The notes below the pieces were generated by a model. The model was not told the DNA's origin and searched no databases. It saw only the letters and a list, made by a program, of their open reading frames with translations. A stretch of DNA of 64,000 bases from Tsuneonella mangrovi (lineage in GTDB: Bacteria > Pseudomonadota > Alphaproteobacteria > Sphingomonadales > Sphingomonadaceae): assembly GCF_002269345.1 (NCBI RefSeq), contig NZ_CP022889.1, forward strand, positions 1,302,001-1,366,000, read 5' to 3'. Positions 42,718 to 51,772 of the stretch are shown here, in pieces. Position 1 is the first letter of the stretch. Every line of letters begins with the position of its first letter. The translations under genes were made by a program, and so were the position numbers.

Positions 42718-43502
42718 CTAAGCCCTTTTGCAATATCCATCCGCCCGGCATCGCCGACCGAACTGCCGCCGTCGACGTCGAGAATTGCGCCGGTGATGTA
42801 ACTTGCCGCGTCGGAGCTGAGGAACACCGCGGCCTCTGCGATCTCGCCGATTTCGCCCCACCGCTTGGCCGGGATACGGTGCTCGCTCGCGGCGCGCAAT
42901 TCGGGGTTTGGCGCGAGGCGGGTCATACCCTCCGTCCCGTCGATCGGGCCCGGCGAGATACCGTTGACCCGCACGTCCGGCCCCCATTCGATCGCCAGCG
43001 TGCGGATCACCTGATTGACTCCGGCCTTGGCGGCGCAGGCATGGACCTGCAGCGCCATCGCCTGTTCGGCCTGCCCGGCAGTGATCGCGATCAGGCTGGC
43101 CGGCTTCGCCAGCAGGTCATGACAAGCCCGGAAAGTGTTGAATGTCCCGAGCAGGTCGATGTCGACCACGGTCTTGAACGCGTTGGATGACATGCCCAGG
43201 GCCGGCGCGAGGAAATTACCCGCCGCGCCCGCAATGACGATGTCGAGATCGCCGAATTCGCTTCGTGCCGTCTCCAGCGCGCCGCGAATCGCGCCGAAGT
43301 CGCGCACATCGGCGGAAAGACCGATCGCGCCATGTCCGATCTCCCGCGCAGCGTTCGCCGCCTTTTCCGGGTTGCGCCCGCAGACCGCGACCTTTGCGCC
43401 CAGTTCGGTGAACCGCTTGGCGATCCCCAGGTTGATGCCACTGGTTCCCCCGGCGACGAAGGCAACCTTGCCTTCGAGCAGGCCATCGCGAAACGGACTC
43501 AT
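42714..43502 (-). CDS. SDR oxidoreductase, 2,4-dienoyl-CoA reductase-like
   Basis: 262 residues. Rossmann signature VAFVAGGTSGINLGIAKRF. The usual SDR Tyr-xxx-Lys is absent: the region reads QVHACAAKAGVNQVIRTLAIEWGP, as in peroxisomal-type 2,4-dienoyl-CoA reductase (DECR2), followed by NGISPGPIDGTEGMTRL. This fits reduction of dienoyl-CoA intermediates in beta-oxidation of unsaturated acids with NADPH. ATG 43502 with a GGGGAGAG ribosome site. Confidence 0.85.
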   Translation of the reverse strand: MSPFRDGLLEGKVAFVAGGTSGINLGIAKRFTELGAKVAVCGRNPEKAANAAREIGHGAIGLSADVRDFGAIRGALETARSEFGDLDIVIAGAAGNFLAPALGMSSNAFKTVVDIDLLGTFNTFRACHDLLAKPASLIAITAGQAEQAMALQVHACAAKAGVNQVIRTLAIEWGPDVRVNGISPGPIDGTEGMTRLAPNPELRAASEHRIPAKRWGEIGEIAEAAVFLSSDAASYITGAILDVDGGSSVGDAGRMDIAKGLS

Positions 43503-43560
43503 ATCTCTCTCCCCTTGCACGCTTCCGCCTATCGCGTAGCAAGGCGGCGGGAGAGTGCCA

Positions 43561-44307
43561 ATGACAATGGACCCACTGTTCGATTTCACCGGCAAGGTCG
43601 CGCTGGTCACCGGCGGCAGTCGCGGGCTCGGGCGCGAGATGGTGCTCGCACTCGCCGAGCGCGGCGCCGACTGCGTAATCGCCAGCCGCAAGATCGAGGT
43701 GTGCGAGGCGGTCGCCGATGAAGTGCGCGCCTTGGGTCGCCGGGCGCTTGCGGTCTCCGCGCATTGCGGTCGGTGGGACGATATCGATCGCTTGGTCGAA
43801 GCGGCCTATGGCGAGTTCGGCACAATCGATATCGCGATCAACAACGCCGGGATGGGGCCATACAGCCCGAGCCACGAAGTAACCGAAGCGCTGTTCGATT
43901 CGGTGCTTAACCTCAATTTCAAGGGTCCCTTCCGGCTTGCCAGCCAAGTCGCCAACCGCATGGCGCAAGGTGACGGGGGAACGATCATCAATATCAGTTC
44001 CACCGTAACCCAGCGCGCGTTTCCTGGGGTGGTGCCGTATGGCGGAGCAAAGTCCGCAATCAACCACATGACGGTGAGCCTCGCCCGGGAATACGGGCCC
44101 AAGGTGCGGGTCAACGCGATCATCCCGGGCGCGTTCCTGACCGATATTGCCAATGCATGGACCGACGAAGCGCGCGAAGTTCAGCCGGTCGCGCTGGGCC
44201 GGCCCGGTAACCCGGAGGAAATCGTCACCGCTGTGTTGATGCTGGCCAGCCCCGCGTCGAGCTATACCAGCGGAGCGCTGCTGCAGGTCGACGGAGGGCC
44301 GCGCTGA
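43561..44307 (+). CDS. SDR family oxidoreductase
   Basis: 248 residues with an intact fold: VALVTGGSRGLGREM, NNAGMG, NISSTVTQRAF, VVPYGGAKSAINH (Tyr-xxx-Lys), and GRPGNPEEIVTAVLMLASPASSYTSGALLQVDGG near the C-terminus. A GGGAG ribosome site supports ATG 43561. Divergent from the dienoyl-CoA reductase gene. Substrate unknown; the neighbourhood suggests acyl or hydroxy-acid metabolism. Confidence 0.88.
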   Translation: MTMDPLFDFTGKVALVTGGSRGLGREMVLALAERGADCVIASRKIEVCEAVADEVRALGRRALAVSAHCGRWDDIDRLVEAAYGEFGTIDIAINNAGMGPYSPSHEVTEALFDSVLNLNFKGPFRLASQVANRMAQGDGGTIINISSTVTQRAFPGVVPYGGAKSAINHMTVSLAREYGPKVRVNAIIPGAFLTDIANAWTDEAREVQPVALGRPGNPEEIVTAVLMLASPASSYTSGALLQVDGGPR

Positions 44308-44325
44308 CCCGCCGCCAAGCCTACG

Positions 44326-45489
44326 TCACATCGATCGCGCGATCAGCATCTTCATGATCTCGTTCGAGCCGCCGAAGATGCGGGTGATGCGGCTGTCGCG
44401 GAACATCTTCGCAATCGGGTATTCGTTGATGTAGCCCCAGCCGCCGTGGAACTGGAGGCACTTGTCGACGACTTCGCCCTGGAGTTCGGTGAGCCAGTAT
44501 TTCGCGATCGAAGCGGTGGTCACGTCGAGCTCGCCGCGCAGCAGCTTGGCGATGCAGTCGTTGAGGAACACCTTGGCCGCGGTGCCGCGGGCCTTGAGGT
44601 CGGCGAGCACGAATTGCGTGTTCTGGAAGTCCCAGATCGTCTTGCCGAAGGCCTTGCGCTGTTTGACGTATTCGACCGTCGTATCGAGCGCCTTCTCGAT
44701 CGTCGCCATCGCGCCGACTGCGATCACCAGCCGTTCTTGCGGCAGCTCGCCCATCAGCTGGTAGAAGCCGCGCCCTTCCTGCCCGCCGAGCACGGCGTCG
44801 CTTGGCAAATAAACATCGTCGAAGAACAGCTCGGAGGTGTCGGCCGCGTCCTGCCCGACCTTGTCGAGCTTGCGGCCACGGCGGAAGCCTTCCGCACCGT
44901 CAGTCTCCAGGCACATAAGGCTGATGCCCTTGGCACCTTCCTTCGGATCGGTTTTCGCCACAACGATGATGAAGTTCGCCAGCTGGCCGCTGGAAATGAA
45001 CGTCTTGGCACCGTTCAAGCGATAGCCGTTGCCGTCCTTGATTGCGGTGGTCGAAATGTTCTGCAGGTCGGAGCCTGCCCCCGGCTCGGTCATCGCGATG
45101 GCGCTGATGTATTCGCCGGTTACCAGTTTCGGGAGCCACTTCTTCTTCTGCTCCTCGGTCCCGTGGCGCACCACGTATGGCAGGATGATCACGTTGTGCA
45201 GCGAGGATGCGAATCCGTCGACGCCCTTCTCCGCCTGCTGGTCGAGCACAACCAGGTCGTGCCGGAAATCGCCGCCATGGCCGCCGTATTCGGTCGGCAC
45301 GGTCATGCCGAGCAGGCCGGCCCTGCCCGCCTCTTCCCAGAATTCGCGCTCGACCTGCCCATCCTCGCGCCATTTCTCGACTCGCTTTTCAGGGGCGTGC
45401 TGTTCGAAGAATTTGCCGACCGCGTCGCGAAAAACCGCGATTTCTTCGTCTTCCATGAAAGCGGGCGGGGGAACGTCGATCACAGGCAT
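44326..45489 (-). CDS. Acyl-CoA dehydrogenase (first copy)
   Basis: 387 residues. FAD-dependent oxidation of acyl-CoA to trans-2-enoyl-CoA. Signatures: AIAMTEPGAGSDLQNISTTA, NGAKTFISSGQLANFIIVVAKTDP, RRGRKLDKVGQDAADTSELFFDDV, and RAFG-type segment QRKAFGKTIWDFQN, ending QFHGGWGYINEYPIAKMFRDSRITRIFGGSNEIMKMLI. The catalytic base of the family is a Glu in the C-terminal INEY region. It faces the second copy at 48653 across other genes of the region. Confidence 0.94.
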   Translation of the reverse strand: MPVIDVPPPAFMEDEEIAVFRDAVGKFFEQHAPEKRVEKWREDGQVEREFWEEAGRAGLLGMTVPTEYGGHGGDFRHDLVVLDQQAEKGVDGFASSLHNVIILPYVVRHGTEEQKKKWLPKLVTGEYISAIAMTEPGAGSDLQNISTTAIKDGNGYRLNGAKTFISSGQLANFIIVVAKTDPKEGAKGISLMCLETDGAEGFRRGRKLDKVGQDAADTSELFFDDVYLPSDAVLGGQEGRGFYQLMGELPQERLVIAVGAMATIEKALDTTVEYVKQRKAFGKTIWDFQNTQFVLADLKARGTAAKVFLNDCIAKLLRGELDVTTASIAKYWLTELQGEVVDKCLQFHGGWGYINEYPIAKMFRDSRITRIFGGSNEIMKMLIARSM

Positions 45490-45560
45490 TGAGTCTGATC
45501 CTCTCTCGTGATTTGTCTTGTCCCCAAGCCTATCCTATCGGTAGCGATCCGCAACGTATT

Positions 45561-45580
45561 TTCCGCTTACGTCAGCGGAA
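45561..45580. promoter_or_regulatory. Palindrome TTCCGCT...AGCGGAA before the hydrolase
   Basis: 7-bp arms around a 6-base centre (TACGTC), 19 bases before the hydrolase ATG and between divergent genes (acyl-CoA dehydrogenase and hydrolase). It looks like an operator; the regulator is unknown. Confidence 0.45.
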
Positions 45581-45599
45581 AGTGCATTCAGGAGGACAA

Positions 45600-46472
45600 A
45601 TGGAGCTGATCGGCCCCACTTCGCAGAGCTACATTTCACAGCGTACCCGGCTGCACTACGCCGACTGGGGCAACCAGGATGCGCCGCCGTTGATCCTGCT
45701 TCACGGTGGGCGCGACCATTGCCGCAACTGGGACTGGACCGCCGAAGCATTGCGACACGACTGGCACGTGATCTGCCCCGACCTGCGCGGCCACGGTGAC
45801 AGCGAATGGAACAACAACGGTCACTACCCGATCATGGGCTACGTCTACGACCTCGCCCAGTTGGTCCACCAGTTGCAACTCGCCCCGGTCACCATCGTTG
45901 CCCACTCGCTCGGCGGAAACATTTCGATTCGCTACACCGGGCTCTATCCCGAAAACGTGCGCAAGCTGGTGGCGATCGAAGGCCTCGGGCCGAGCCCGAA
46001 AATGCAGGCAGAACGTCGCGAGACGCCGTTCCACGAGCATTGGCTCACCTGGATCGACAAGAAGCGCCAGGCAAGCAGCCGCCAACCCAAACGCTACGCG
46101 ACGTTCGAAGACGCGTTAGAGCGGATGCACGAGGCCAACAGCTATCTCTCGCGCGAGCAGGCCCAGCACCTCACTTCGCATGCCGTTATGCGCAACGAAG
46201 ACGGTACCTTCAGCTGGAAGTTCGACCCTCACCTCCATGCCTGGCCGCTCGACGATGTCTCGCAGCGGGGGCTGGAAGAGCTGTGGGGCCGGATCACCTG
46301 CCCCACCCGGTTCATCTACGGGGCCGACTCGTGGGCTTCGAACCCGGCGAAGGACGGGCGGATGGAGCATTTCGGCGACAATGTGACCGTCACCGAATAC
46401 GACCGCGCGGGCCACTGGGTCCACCATGACCGGTTCGCCGATTTCATCGAGGAATTGCGCGCGTTTCTCTAG
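45600..46472 (+). CDS. Alpha/beta hydrolase
   Basis: 290 residues. Nucleophile elbow AHSLGGN; oxyanion region LLHGGRDHCRNWDW; acid GADSWASNPAKD; final His in RAGHWVHHD. A perfect AGGAGG ribosome site at 6 bases. The likely substrate is a CoA or carboxylic ester; it is not identifiable. The neighbouring Crp/Fnr gene is convergent. Confidence 0.88.
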   Translation: MELIGPTSQSYISQRTRLHYADWGNQDAPPLILLHGGRDHCRNWDWTAEALRHDWHVICPDLRGHGDSEWNNNGHYPIMGYVYDLAQLVHQLQLAPVTIVAHSLGGNISIRYTGLYPENVRKLVAIEGLGPSPKMQAERRETPFHEHWLTWIDKKRQASSRQPKRYATFEDALERMHEANSYLSREQAQHLTSHAVMRNEDGTFSWKFDPHLHAWPLDDVSQRGLEELWGRITCPTRFIYGADSWASNPAKDGRMEHFGDNVTVTEYDRAGHWVHHDRFADFIEELRAFL

Positions 46473-46477
46473 ATCGA

Positions 46478-47131
46478 TCAGCCGCAATAAGCGGTAATGC
46501 CGTTGGGGTCAGTCACCGAGATCTTGCCATAGCCAAGATCGACCAGCCGCTTGGCGGCAAAATCGGACAGGATCTTGCCCACGGTGACTCGTGAAACTCC
46601 CACAAAGTCGGCCATTTCCTGCTGGGTGATCTCGAGGTCGGGGCCGTCACTCGTCGCAAGATCGGCCAGCACCCGGGCGATGCGAACCTGCGCGGACAGG
46701 CTGTAGTCGCTCTCGATCCGGTCGAGCGCAGTGCGCATCTTGTGCGCCATCGAGGCGAGCATCCAGCGGGCGAAACGCGGTTCGTTTGCCAGCAGCCGAT
46801 CGATCTGCGGCAGGTCGATCCACACCAGTTCGACCGCGTCTTCGGCGATTGCGTTGACCTGCTGCGGCAGGTGCGTGAGACACGCCAGTTCTCCCACGAG
46901 GTCGCCCTTGCCGAGAACGCCGTAGAGGATCCGCTCGCCATCGCGGCCGAACCGGCAGGCCATCAGGTGCCCGCTTTCGATCAGCCAGAAGCCGGTCGGC
47001 TGATCGCCGCGATGGAGCACTTGCGATCCGGCGGCAAAGCTGTGCCTGCGTCCCACTGAAACCAGCAGCGCGAAGATATCCCCTTCGGCACGGGTGGGCC
47101 CGATTTCGGAGAAATGATAAGTCCTTTGCAT
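46478..47131 (-). CDS. Crp/Fnr-family transcriptional regulator
   Basis: 217 residues. A cyclic-nucleotide-binding fold (HRGDQPTGFWLIESGHLMACRFGRDGERILYGVLGKGDLVGELA), a dimer helix, and a winged helix-turn-helix (EITQQEMADFVGVSRVTVGKILSDFAAKRLVDLGYG). It lacks the Fnr cysteine cluster. Divergent from the HD-domain gene, whose promoter it may control. Confidence 0.9.
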   Translation of the reverse strand: MQRTYHFSEIGPTRAEGDIFALLVSVGRRHSFAAGSQVLHRGDQPTGFWLIESGHLMACRFGRDGERILYGVLGKGDLVGELACLTHLPQQVNAIAEDAVELVWIDLPQIDRLLANEPRFARWMLASMAHKMRTALDRIESDYSLSAQVRIARVLADLATSDGPDLEITQQEMADFVGVSRVTVGKILSDFAAKRLVDLGYGKISVTDPNGITAYCG

Positions 47132-47206
47132 TCTTTCGCGTCATGCGCGCATAGAATGCGTTGCACAAGAGCAATCGATTCGCCTCGATTCGGGAGAGAT
47201 TTGACG

Positions 47207-47794
47207 ATGACCGACCTGCTGGAAAAGACCGCCGCCTTCCACACGATGTCCGAAGGGACGCAGGAAGACTGGGACATCATCATGACCCACATGAAGCCGT
47301 TCGCGCAAAGCGGCGGCAAGCGCGTGCTCGACCACTTGCGGCTGCTCGAAGGCGATTGCGGCGGGTTCGCAGTCGATCGGCTGACCCACTGCCTGCAGAC
47401 CGCCACCCGCGCATACCGCGACGGGCGCGACGAGGACTATGTCGTGATGGCGCTGCTCCACGACATCGGCGACACGCTGGGCGCCTACAACCACGCCGAT
47501 ATCGCCGCAGCGATCCTCGAGCCGTTCCTGTCCGAAGAACTGCACTGGATCGTGAAGCATCATGCGATTTTCCAGGGCAGCAACTTCTTCCACTTCATCG
47601 GGCTGGATCCCGACATGCGCGAGAAATATGCCGACTCGCCCTATTACGAGGCGACCAAGGAATTCATCGAGAAGTACGATTGCCCGGCATTCGACCCGGA
47701 CTACGAAAGCGAACCGCTCGAGTTCTTCGAGCCGATGGTGATGCGGCTGTTCGAACGGCCGCGCGCCAGCGTGTACAAGCGAGCAATGGACTGA
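47207..47794 (+). CDS. HD-domain protein, possible PhnZ-type oxygenase relative
   Basis: 195 residues. HD motifs: LTHCLQTATRAYRDG, VMALLHDIGDTLGAYNHADIAA, IVKHHAIFQGSNFFHF, and a later acidic EKYDCPAFDPDY region. The H...HD...H...H ligand order fits the mixed-valent di-iron HD oxygenases (PhnZ-like), as well as simple HD phosphohydrolases. No phosphonate genes are adjacent. GGGAGAG before the ATG. It precedes the class II aldolase gene by 18 bases and is probably co-transcribed. Confidence 0.7.
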   Translation: MTDLLEKTAAFHTMSEGTQEDWDIIMTHMKPFAQSGGKRVLDHLRLLEGDCGGFAVDRLTHCLQTATRAYRDGRDEDYVVMALLHDIGDTLGAYNHADIAAAILEPFLSEELHWIVKHHAIFQGSNFFHFIGLDPDMREKYADSPYYEATKEFIEKYDCPAFDPDYESEPLEFFEPMVMRLFERPRASVYKRAMD

Positions 47795-47812
47795 GCCGAG
47801 GAGTAAAGAGAG

Positions 47813-48607
47813 ATGGCCACCGTAATCGACATGAAGACCAAGGCTGACGACAGCCACATCCGCGGCTCGGTCAGCGACGAGGAATGGCAGGTCCGCGTCG
47901 ATCTTGCCGCCGCCTATCGCCTGGTGGCGCTGTATGGCTGGGACGACCTGATCTTCACTCACCTTTCCGCCCGCGTGCCCGGGCCGGAGCATCACTTCCT
48001 GATCAACCCGTACGACATGATGTTCGAAGAGATCACTGCGTCTTCGCTGGTCAAGATCGACGTCGAAGGCCAGCCGGTGCTGCCCACCGCACATCCGGTC
48101 AACCCTGCGGGTTTCACGATCCATTCGGCGCTGCACATGAACTGCGAGGATGCCTATTCGGTGATGCACCTGCACACTCCGGCCGGGCAGGCGGTGAGCG
48201 CGATGGCAGACGGCCTGCTGCCGCACACCCAGACCTCGATGATCGCCGGTTCGGACATCGCCTATCACGAGTACGAAGGCATCGCGACCGACCTCGAGGA
48301 GCGCGAACGACTGATCGAGGACATGGGCGACAAGCACGTGATGATCCTGCGCAACCATGGCACGCTGACGATCGGCAAGACCGTGGCGGAATGCTTCCTG
48401 CGGCTCTATTTCCTCGAGCGTGCGTGCGATGCACAGGTGAAGATGCTCTCCGCCGGGCGCGACGGGCTCAACAACCCGCCGCAGGGCACGCCGGAAAAGG
48501 TCAAGGCGCAGACCAAGCCCGAAGGTATGGGCATGATCGCCAACGGCCTCGCGTGGCCTGCGCTGCTGCGCAAGCTCGACCGGATCGACCCAAGCTTCCG
48601 CAACTGA
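47813..48607 (+). CDS. Class II aldolase/adducin family protein
   Basis: 264 residues. The zinc-type aldolase fold is shown by YGWDDLIFTHLSARVPGPEHHFLINPYDMMFEEITASSLVKID, MHLHTPAGQAVSAMADGLLP and ILRNHGTLTIGKTVAECF (metal His residues). Such proteins cleave or epimerise sugar phosphates or related hydroxy-acids; the substrate is unknown. Likely in one operon with the HD gene. Confidence 0.85.
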   Translation: MATVIDMKTKADDSHIRGSVSDEEWQVRVDLAAAYRLVALYGWDDLIFTHLSARVPGPEHHFLINPYDMMFEEITASSLVKIDVEGQPVLPTAHPVNPAGFTIHSALHMNCEDAYSVMHLHTPAGQAVSAMADGLLPHTQTSMIAGSDIAYHEYEGIATDLEERERLIEDMGDKHVMILRNHGTLTIGKTVAECFLRLYFLERACDAQVKMLSAGRDGLNNPPQGTPEKVKAQTKPEGMGMIANGLAWPALLRKLDRIDPSFRN

Positions 48608-48652
48608 TCGGGCGAATGGATGGGGCGGGCCTCGCAGCCTGCCCCGCCACCG

Positions 48653-49795
48653 TCAGATCGAGCGCGAAATCACTTCCTTCATGATTTCGTTGGTTCCGCC
48701 GAAGATGCGGGTCACCCGCGCATCGCGCCACAGGCGGGCGACGAGGTATTCGTTCATGTAGCCCGCGCCGCCGTGGAGCTGGAGCGCGGCATCGCAGATC
48801 CGGCCCTGCATATCGGTGTGCCACAGCTTGGCCGAGCTCGCCTCGGCGGTAGTCAGTTCCCCGGCCAGGTGGCGGGTCAGTGCCCAGTCGATATGCGCCC
48901 AGCCGACCTGCAGCTGCGCGGCGAGGTCCGCCAGCGTGAACTTGGTGTTCTGGAATTCGAACACGCTCTGGCCGAACGCCTTGCGATCCTTGGTGAAGGC
49001 GACCGCTTCGTCGAACGCGCGTTGGGCACTGGCCTGCGCGCTGATGGCGATCGAGAGGCGCTCCTGCGGCAATTCCTCCATCAGATGGATGAACCCGCGC
49101 CCTTCCTGCCCGAGCAGGTTCTCCACCGGGACGCGCACGTCTTCGAAGAACAGCTCGCTGGTGTCGGCCGAATGCTGGCCGACCTTGTCGAGATTGCGGC
49201 CCTTCTGGAAACCGGGCGTACCGTCTTCCACCAGGATCAGGCTGGTGCCCTTCGCGCCCAGGCTCGGGTCGGTCTTGGCAACCACGATCACCACGTCGCA
49301 ATTCTGCCCGTTGGTGATGTAGGTCTTGCTGCCGTTGATGATGAAATCGCTGCCGTCGCGCCGGGCGGTGGTGCGCACGCCCTGGAGATCGGACCCGGCG
49401 CCAGGTTCGGTCATGGCGATCGCGGTAATGACATCGCCCGAGACCATCCCCGGCAGCCAGCGCTGCCGCTGCTCTTCGCTGCCGAGCCGCTCGAAATAGT
49501 TCGCGGTGATATCGTTCTGCAAAGTAAACCCGGCCGACGAGCCGATGTAGCAGACTTCTTCGTTGACTACCGCGCAATAGCCGAAGTCGAGCCCCAGCCC
49601 GCCGTTCTCTTCGCTAACCGTGGGGCACAGCATTCCTGCCGCACCGAGTGCCTTCCATGCCTCGCGCGGGACGATGCCTTCGCGCTCGTGCTGTTCGAGG
49701 TGCGGGACCATTTCAGCGGCCAGCACCTTGCGAACGGTGTCGCGGAACATCTCGTGGTCTTCGGTAAACGCCGTGCGGCGGGAGGTATCGAGCAT
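48653..49795 (-). CDS. Acyl-CoA dehydrogenase (second copy)
   Basis: 380 residues. AIAMTEPGAGSDLQGVRTTARR, NGSKTYITNGQNCDVVIVVAKTDPS, KGRNLDKVGQHSADTSELFFEDVRVP and QLHGGAGYMNEYLVARLWRDARVTRIFGGTNEIMKEVI. Same family as the copy at 44326 but only moderately similar. It is followed on the minus strand by the upstream genes of a CoA-transferase/crotonase unit (49810-51720), so the three are probably co-transcribed. Confidence 0.94.
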   Translation of the reverse strand: MLDTSRRTAFTEDHEMFRDTVRKVLAAEMVPHLEQHEREGIVPREAWKALGAAGMLCPTVSEENGGLGLDFGYCAVVNEEVCYIGSSAGFTLQNDITANYFERLGSEEQRQRWLPGMVSGDVITAIAMTEPGAGSDLQGVRTTARRDGSDFIINGSKTYITNGQNCDVVIVVAKTDPSLGAKGTSLILVEDGTPGFQKGRNLDKVGQHSADTSELFFEDVRVPVENLLGQEGRGFIHLMEELPQERLSIAISAQASAQRAFDEAVAFTKDRKAFGQSVFEFQNTKFTLADLAAQLQVGWAHIDWALTRHLAGELTTAEASSAKLWHTDMQGRICDAALQLHGGAGYMNEYLVARLWRDARVTRIFGGTNEIMKEVISRSI

Positions 49796-49809
49796 CGTTA
49801 TTTTCCTTG

Positions 49810-50958
49810 TCAGGCCACGGTTCCGGCATCGCGCAGCGCGGCGCGTCCGGCTTCGTCAAATCCGAGCGATGCGAGGATCGCGTCGGTATCGTCACCCGGC
49901 ATCGGTGCGGGCTGCGGCGTGGAGTTTGCGGTCTGCGAATAGCGCGGAGCGGGCATCGGCTGCTTGCCGCCGGCCCCATCGAAGAAGGTGCCGCGCGCGA
50001 CGTTGTGCGGGTGCTGGGCCGCTTCGCTCATCGTCAGCACCGGCGCATAGCACACGTCGGTATGCTCCATCAGCGCATTCCATTCGTCGCGGGTTTTGCT
50101 CTTGAACAGCGCGGTAAGCTTGTCCTTGAGGCCGCCCCACTTGGCCCGGTCATGCTGGGCGTCGAATTCGGCGTCGTCAGCCAGCCCCGCGATCCGTCGC
50201 AACTCGGCATAGAACTGCGGTTCGATGCTGCCGATCGAGACGAACTTTCCGTCCGCCGTCTCGTAGGTATCGTAGAAATGCGCCCCGGTATCGAGCATGT
50301 TCGCCCCAAGCTCTTCCGACCACACGCCCATGTTCTTCATGCCGTGGATCATCGCCATCAGCACTGCGGTGCCATCGGTCATCGCACAGTCGATCACCTG
50401 GCCTTGCCCGCCACGCGCAACGTTGAGGAGCGCGCTCGACATGCCGAACGCGAGCATCATCCCGCCGCCACCGAAGTCGCCGATCATGTTGATTGGCGGG
50501 GTCGGTTTGCCGCCTGCGCGGCCGAAGTGCGCGAGCGCACCGGCGAGCGCGATGTAGTTGATGTCATGCCCGGCCCATGGCGAATAGGGACCGGTCTGCC
50601 CCCACCCCGTCATCCGGCCATAGACCAGCTTCGGGTTGTCCTTCAGCAGTTCATCCGGCCCCAGCCCGAGCCGCTCCATCACGCCGGGGCGAAAGCCCTC
50701 GATAATCCCGTCGGCGCTGGCGCACAGCTTGCGGGCGAGCGCGACGCCTTCAGGCGACTTCAAATTGACCGCGATCGACTTGCGCCCACGGGCAAGCACG
50801 TCAGCGTTCGATATCGGCTGCGATCCGCCCCGGGTGCCGCTTGCGCGGTCGATGCGGATCACTTCTGCGCCGTGATCTGCCAGCATCATCCCGCAAAAGG
50901 GGCCCGGCCCGATCCCGGCGAATTCGACGATCCTGAGGCCGCTGAGGGGGCCCGCCAT
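49810..50958 (-). CDS. CoA-transferase family III, alpha-methylacyl-CoA racemase-like
   Basis: 382 residues. GLRIVEFAGIGPGPFCGMMLADHGAEVIRIDR is the family III signature, with GRMTGWGQTGPYSPWAGHDINYIALAGALAHFGRAGGKPTPP and the AMACR-type LVYGRMTGW context. Racemises 2-methylacyl-CoA in branched-chain lipid catabolism; family III CoA transferases are the alternative. It starts directly at the crotonase stop. Confidence 0.9.
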   Translation of the reverse strand: MAGPLSGLRIVEFAGIGPGPFCGMMLADHGAEVIRIDRASGTRGGSQPISNADVLARGRKSIAVNLKSPEGVALARKLCASADGIIEGFRPGVMERLGLGPDELLKDNPKLVYGRMTGWGQTGPYSPWAGHDINYIALAGALAHFGRAGGKPTPPINMIGDFGGGGMMLAFGMSSALLNVARGGQGQVIDCAMTDGTAVLMAMIHGMKNMGVWSEELGANMLDTGAHFYDTYETADGKFVSIGSIEPQFYAELRRIAGLADDAEFDAQHDRAKWGGLKDKLTALFKSKTRDEWNALMEHTDVCYAPVLTMSEAAQHPHNVARGTFFDGAGGKQPMPAPRYSQTANSTPQPAPMPGDDTDAILASLGFDEAGRAALRDAGTVA

Positions 50959-51720
50959 TTACTTGCCCTTCCAGTTGGGCTTGCGCTTCTCGGCAAAGGC
51001 GGCAGCGCCTTCGCGCGCGTCTTCGGAGACGAACACCGGTGCGATCAACCGGGCTTGCCGGTCGTAGCGTTCGTCCATCGGCCAGCCGCGCGATTCCTTT
51101 ACGATCTGCTTCGACACGCGCACCGCCAGTGGGCCGTTGGCGGCAATCGTATTGGCAAGCGCGATCGCCCCGTCGAGCGCCGCGCCGTCGACCACGCGGT
51201 TGATCAAGCCAAGTTCGTAAGCACGCGGCGCGTCGATGAATTCGCCGGTCAGCGCCAGTTCCATCGCGACTCGTTCGGGAATCTGGTCGGGCAGCATCAT
51301 GACCCCGCCCGCTGCGGCGACGAGGCCGCGCTTGGCTTCGGGAATGCCGAACTTCGCACCGGCATTGGCGACCACCAGGTCGCAGGCGATCATCAGTTCG
51401 AGGCCACCGGCCAGCGCATAGCCTTCGACCGCGGCGATCAGCGGTTTCTTGGGCGGCGCCTGCACCACGCCGCCGAACCCGCGCCCTTTGATGCTGGGCG
51501 ATTCGCCGCGCAGGAAGCCCTTGAGGTCCATACCCGAGCAGAATGTGCCACCCGCACCGGTCAGGATGCCGACCCGCAAGCTGTCGTCCGCGTCGAGCCG
51601 GTCCATCGCCTCAGCGATCCCTTCGGCTGCAGCCTTGTTCATCGCGTTCTTGGCTTCAGGGCGGTTGATCGTGACGATCAGGATCCCGTCTTCCTCACGC
51701 GTCAGCACATCTTCGCTCAC
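50959..51720 (-). CDS. Enoyl-CoA hydratase/isomerase (crotonase family)
   Basis: 253 residues. ILIVTINRPEAKNAMNKAAAEGI, GAGGTFCSGMDLKGFL (oxyanion hole), KKPLIAAVEGYALAGGLELMIACDLVVA and AKFGIPEAKRGLVAAAGGVMMLPDQI. GTG at 51720 is chosen because GGGAGAG lies 5 bases before it. Hydrates or isomerises enoyl-CoA. First gene of the minus-strand acyl-CoA unit, divergent from the thiolase. Confidence 0.93.
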   Translation of the reverse strand: MSEDVLTREEDGILIVTINRPEAKNAMNKAAAEGIAEAMDRLDADDSLRVGILTGAGGTFCSGMDLKGFLRGESPSIKGRGFGGVVQAPPKKPLIAAVEGYALAGGLELMIACDLVVANAGAKFGIPEAKRGLVAAAGGVMMLPDQIPERVAMELALTGEFIDAPRAYELGLINRVVDGAALDGAIALANTIAANGPLAVRVSKQIVKESRGWPMDERYDRQARLIAPVFVSEDAREGAAAFAEKRKPNWKGK

Positions 51721-51772
51721 CGGCACTCTCCCATTTCGTTTTGAAACTTGCTTGTACTCGTGCTGGCCAAGG

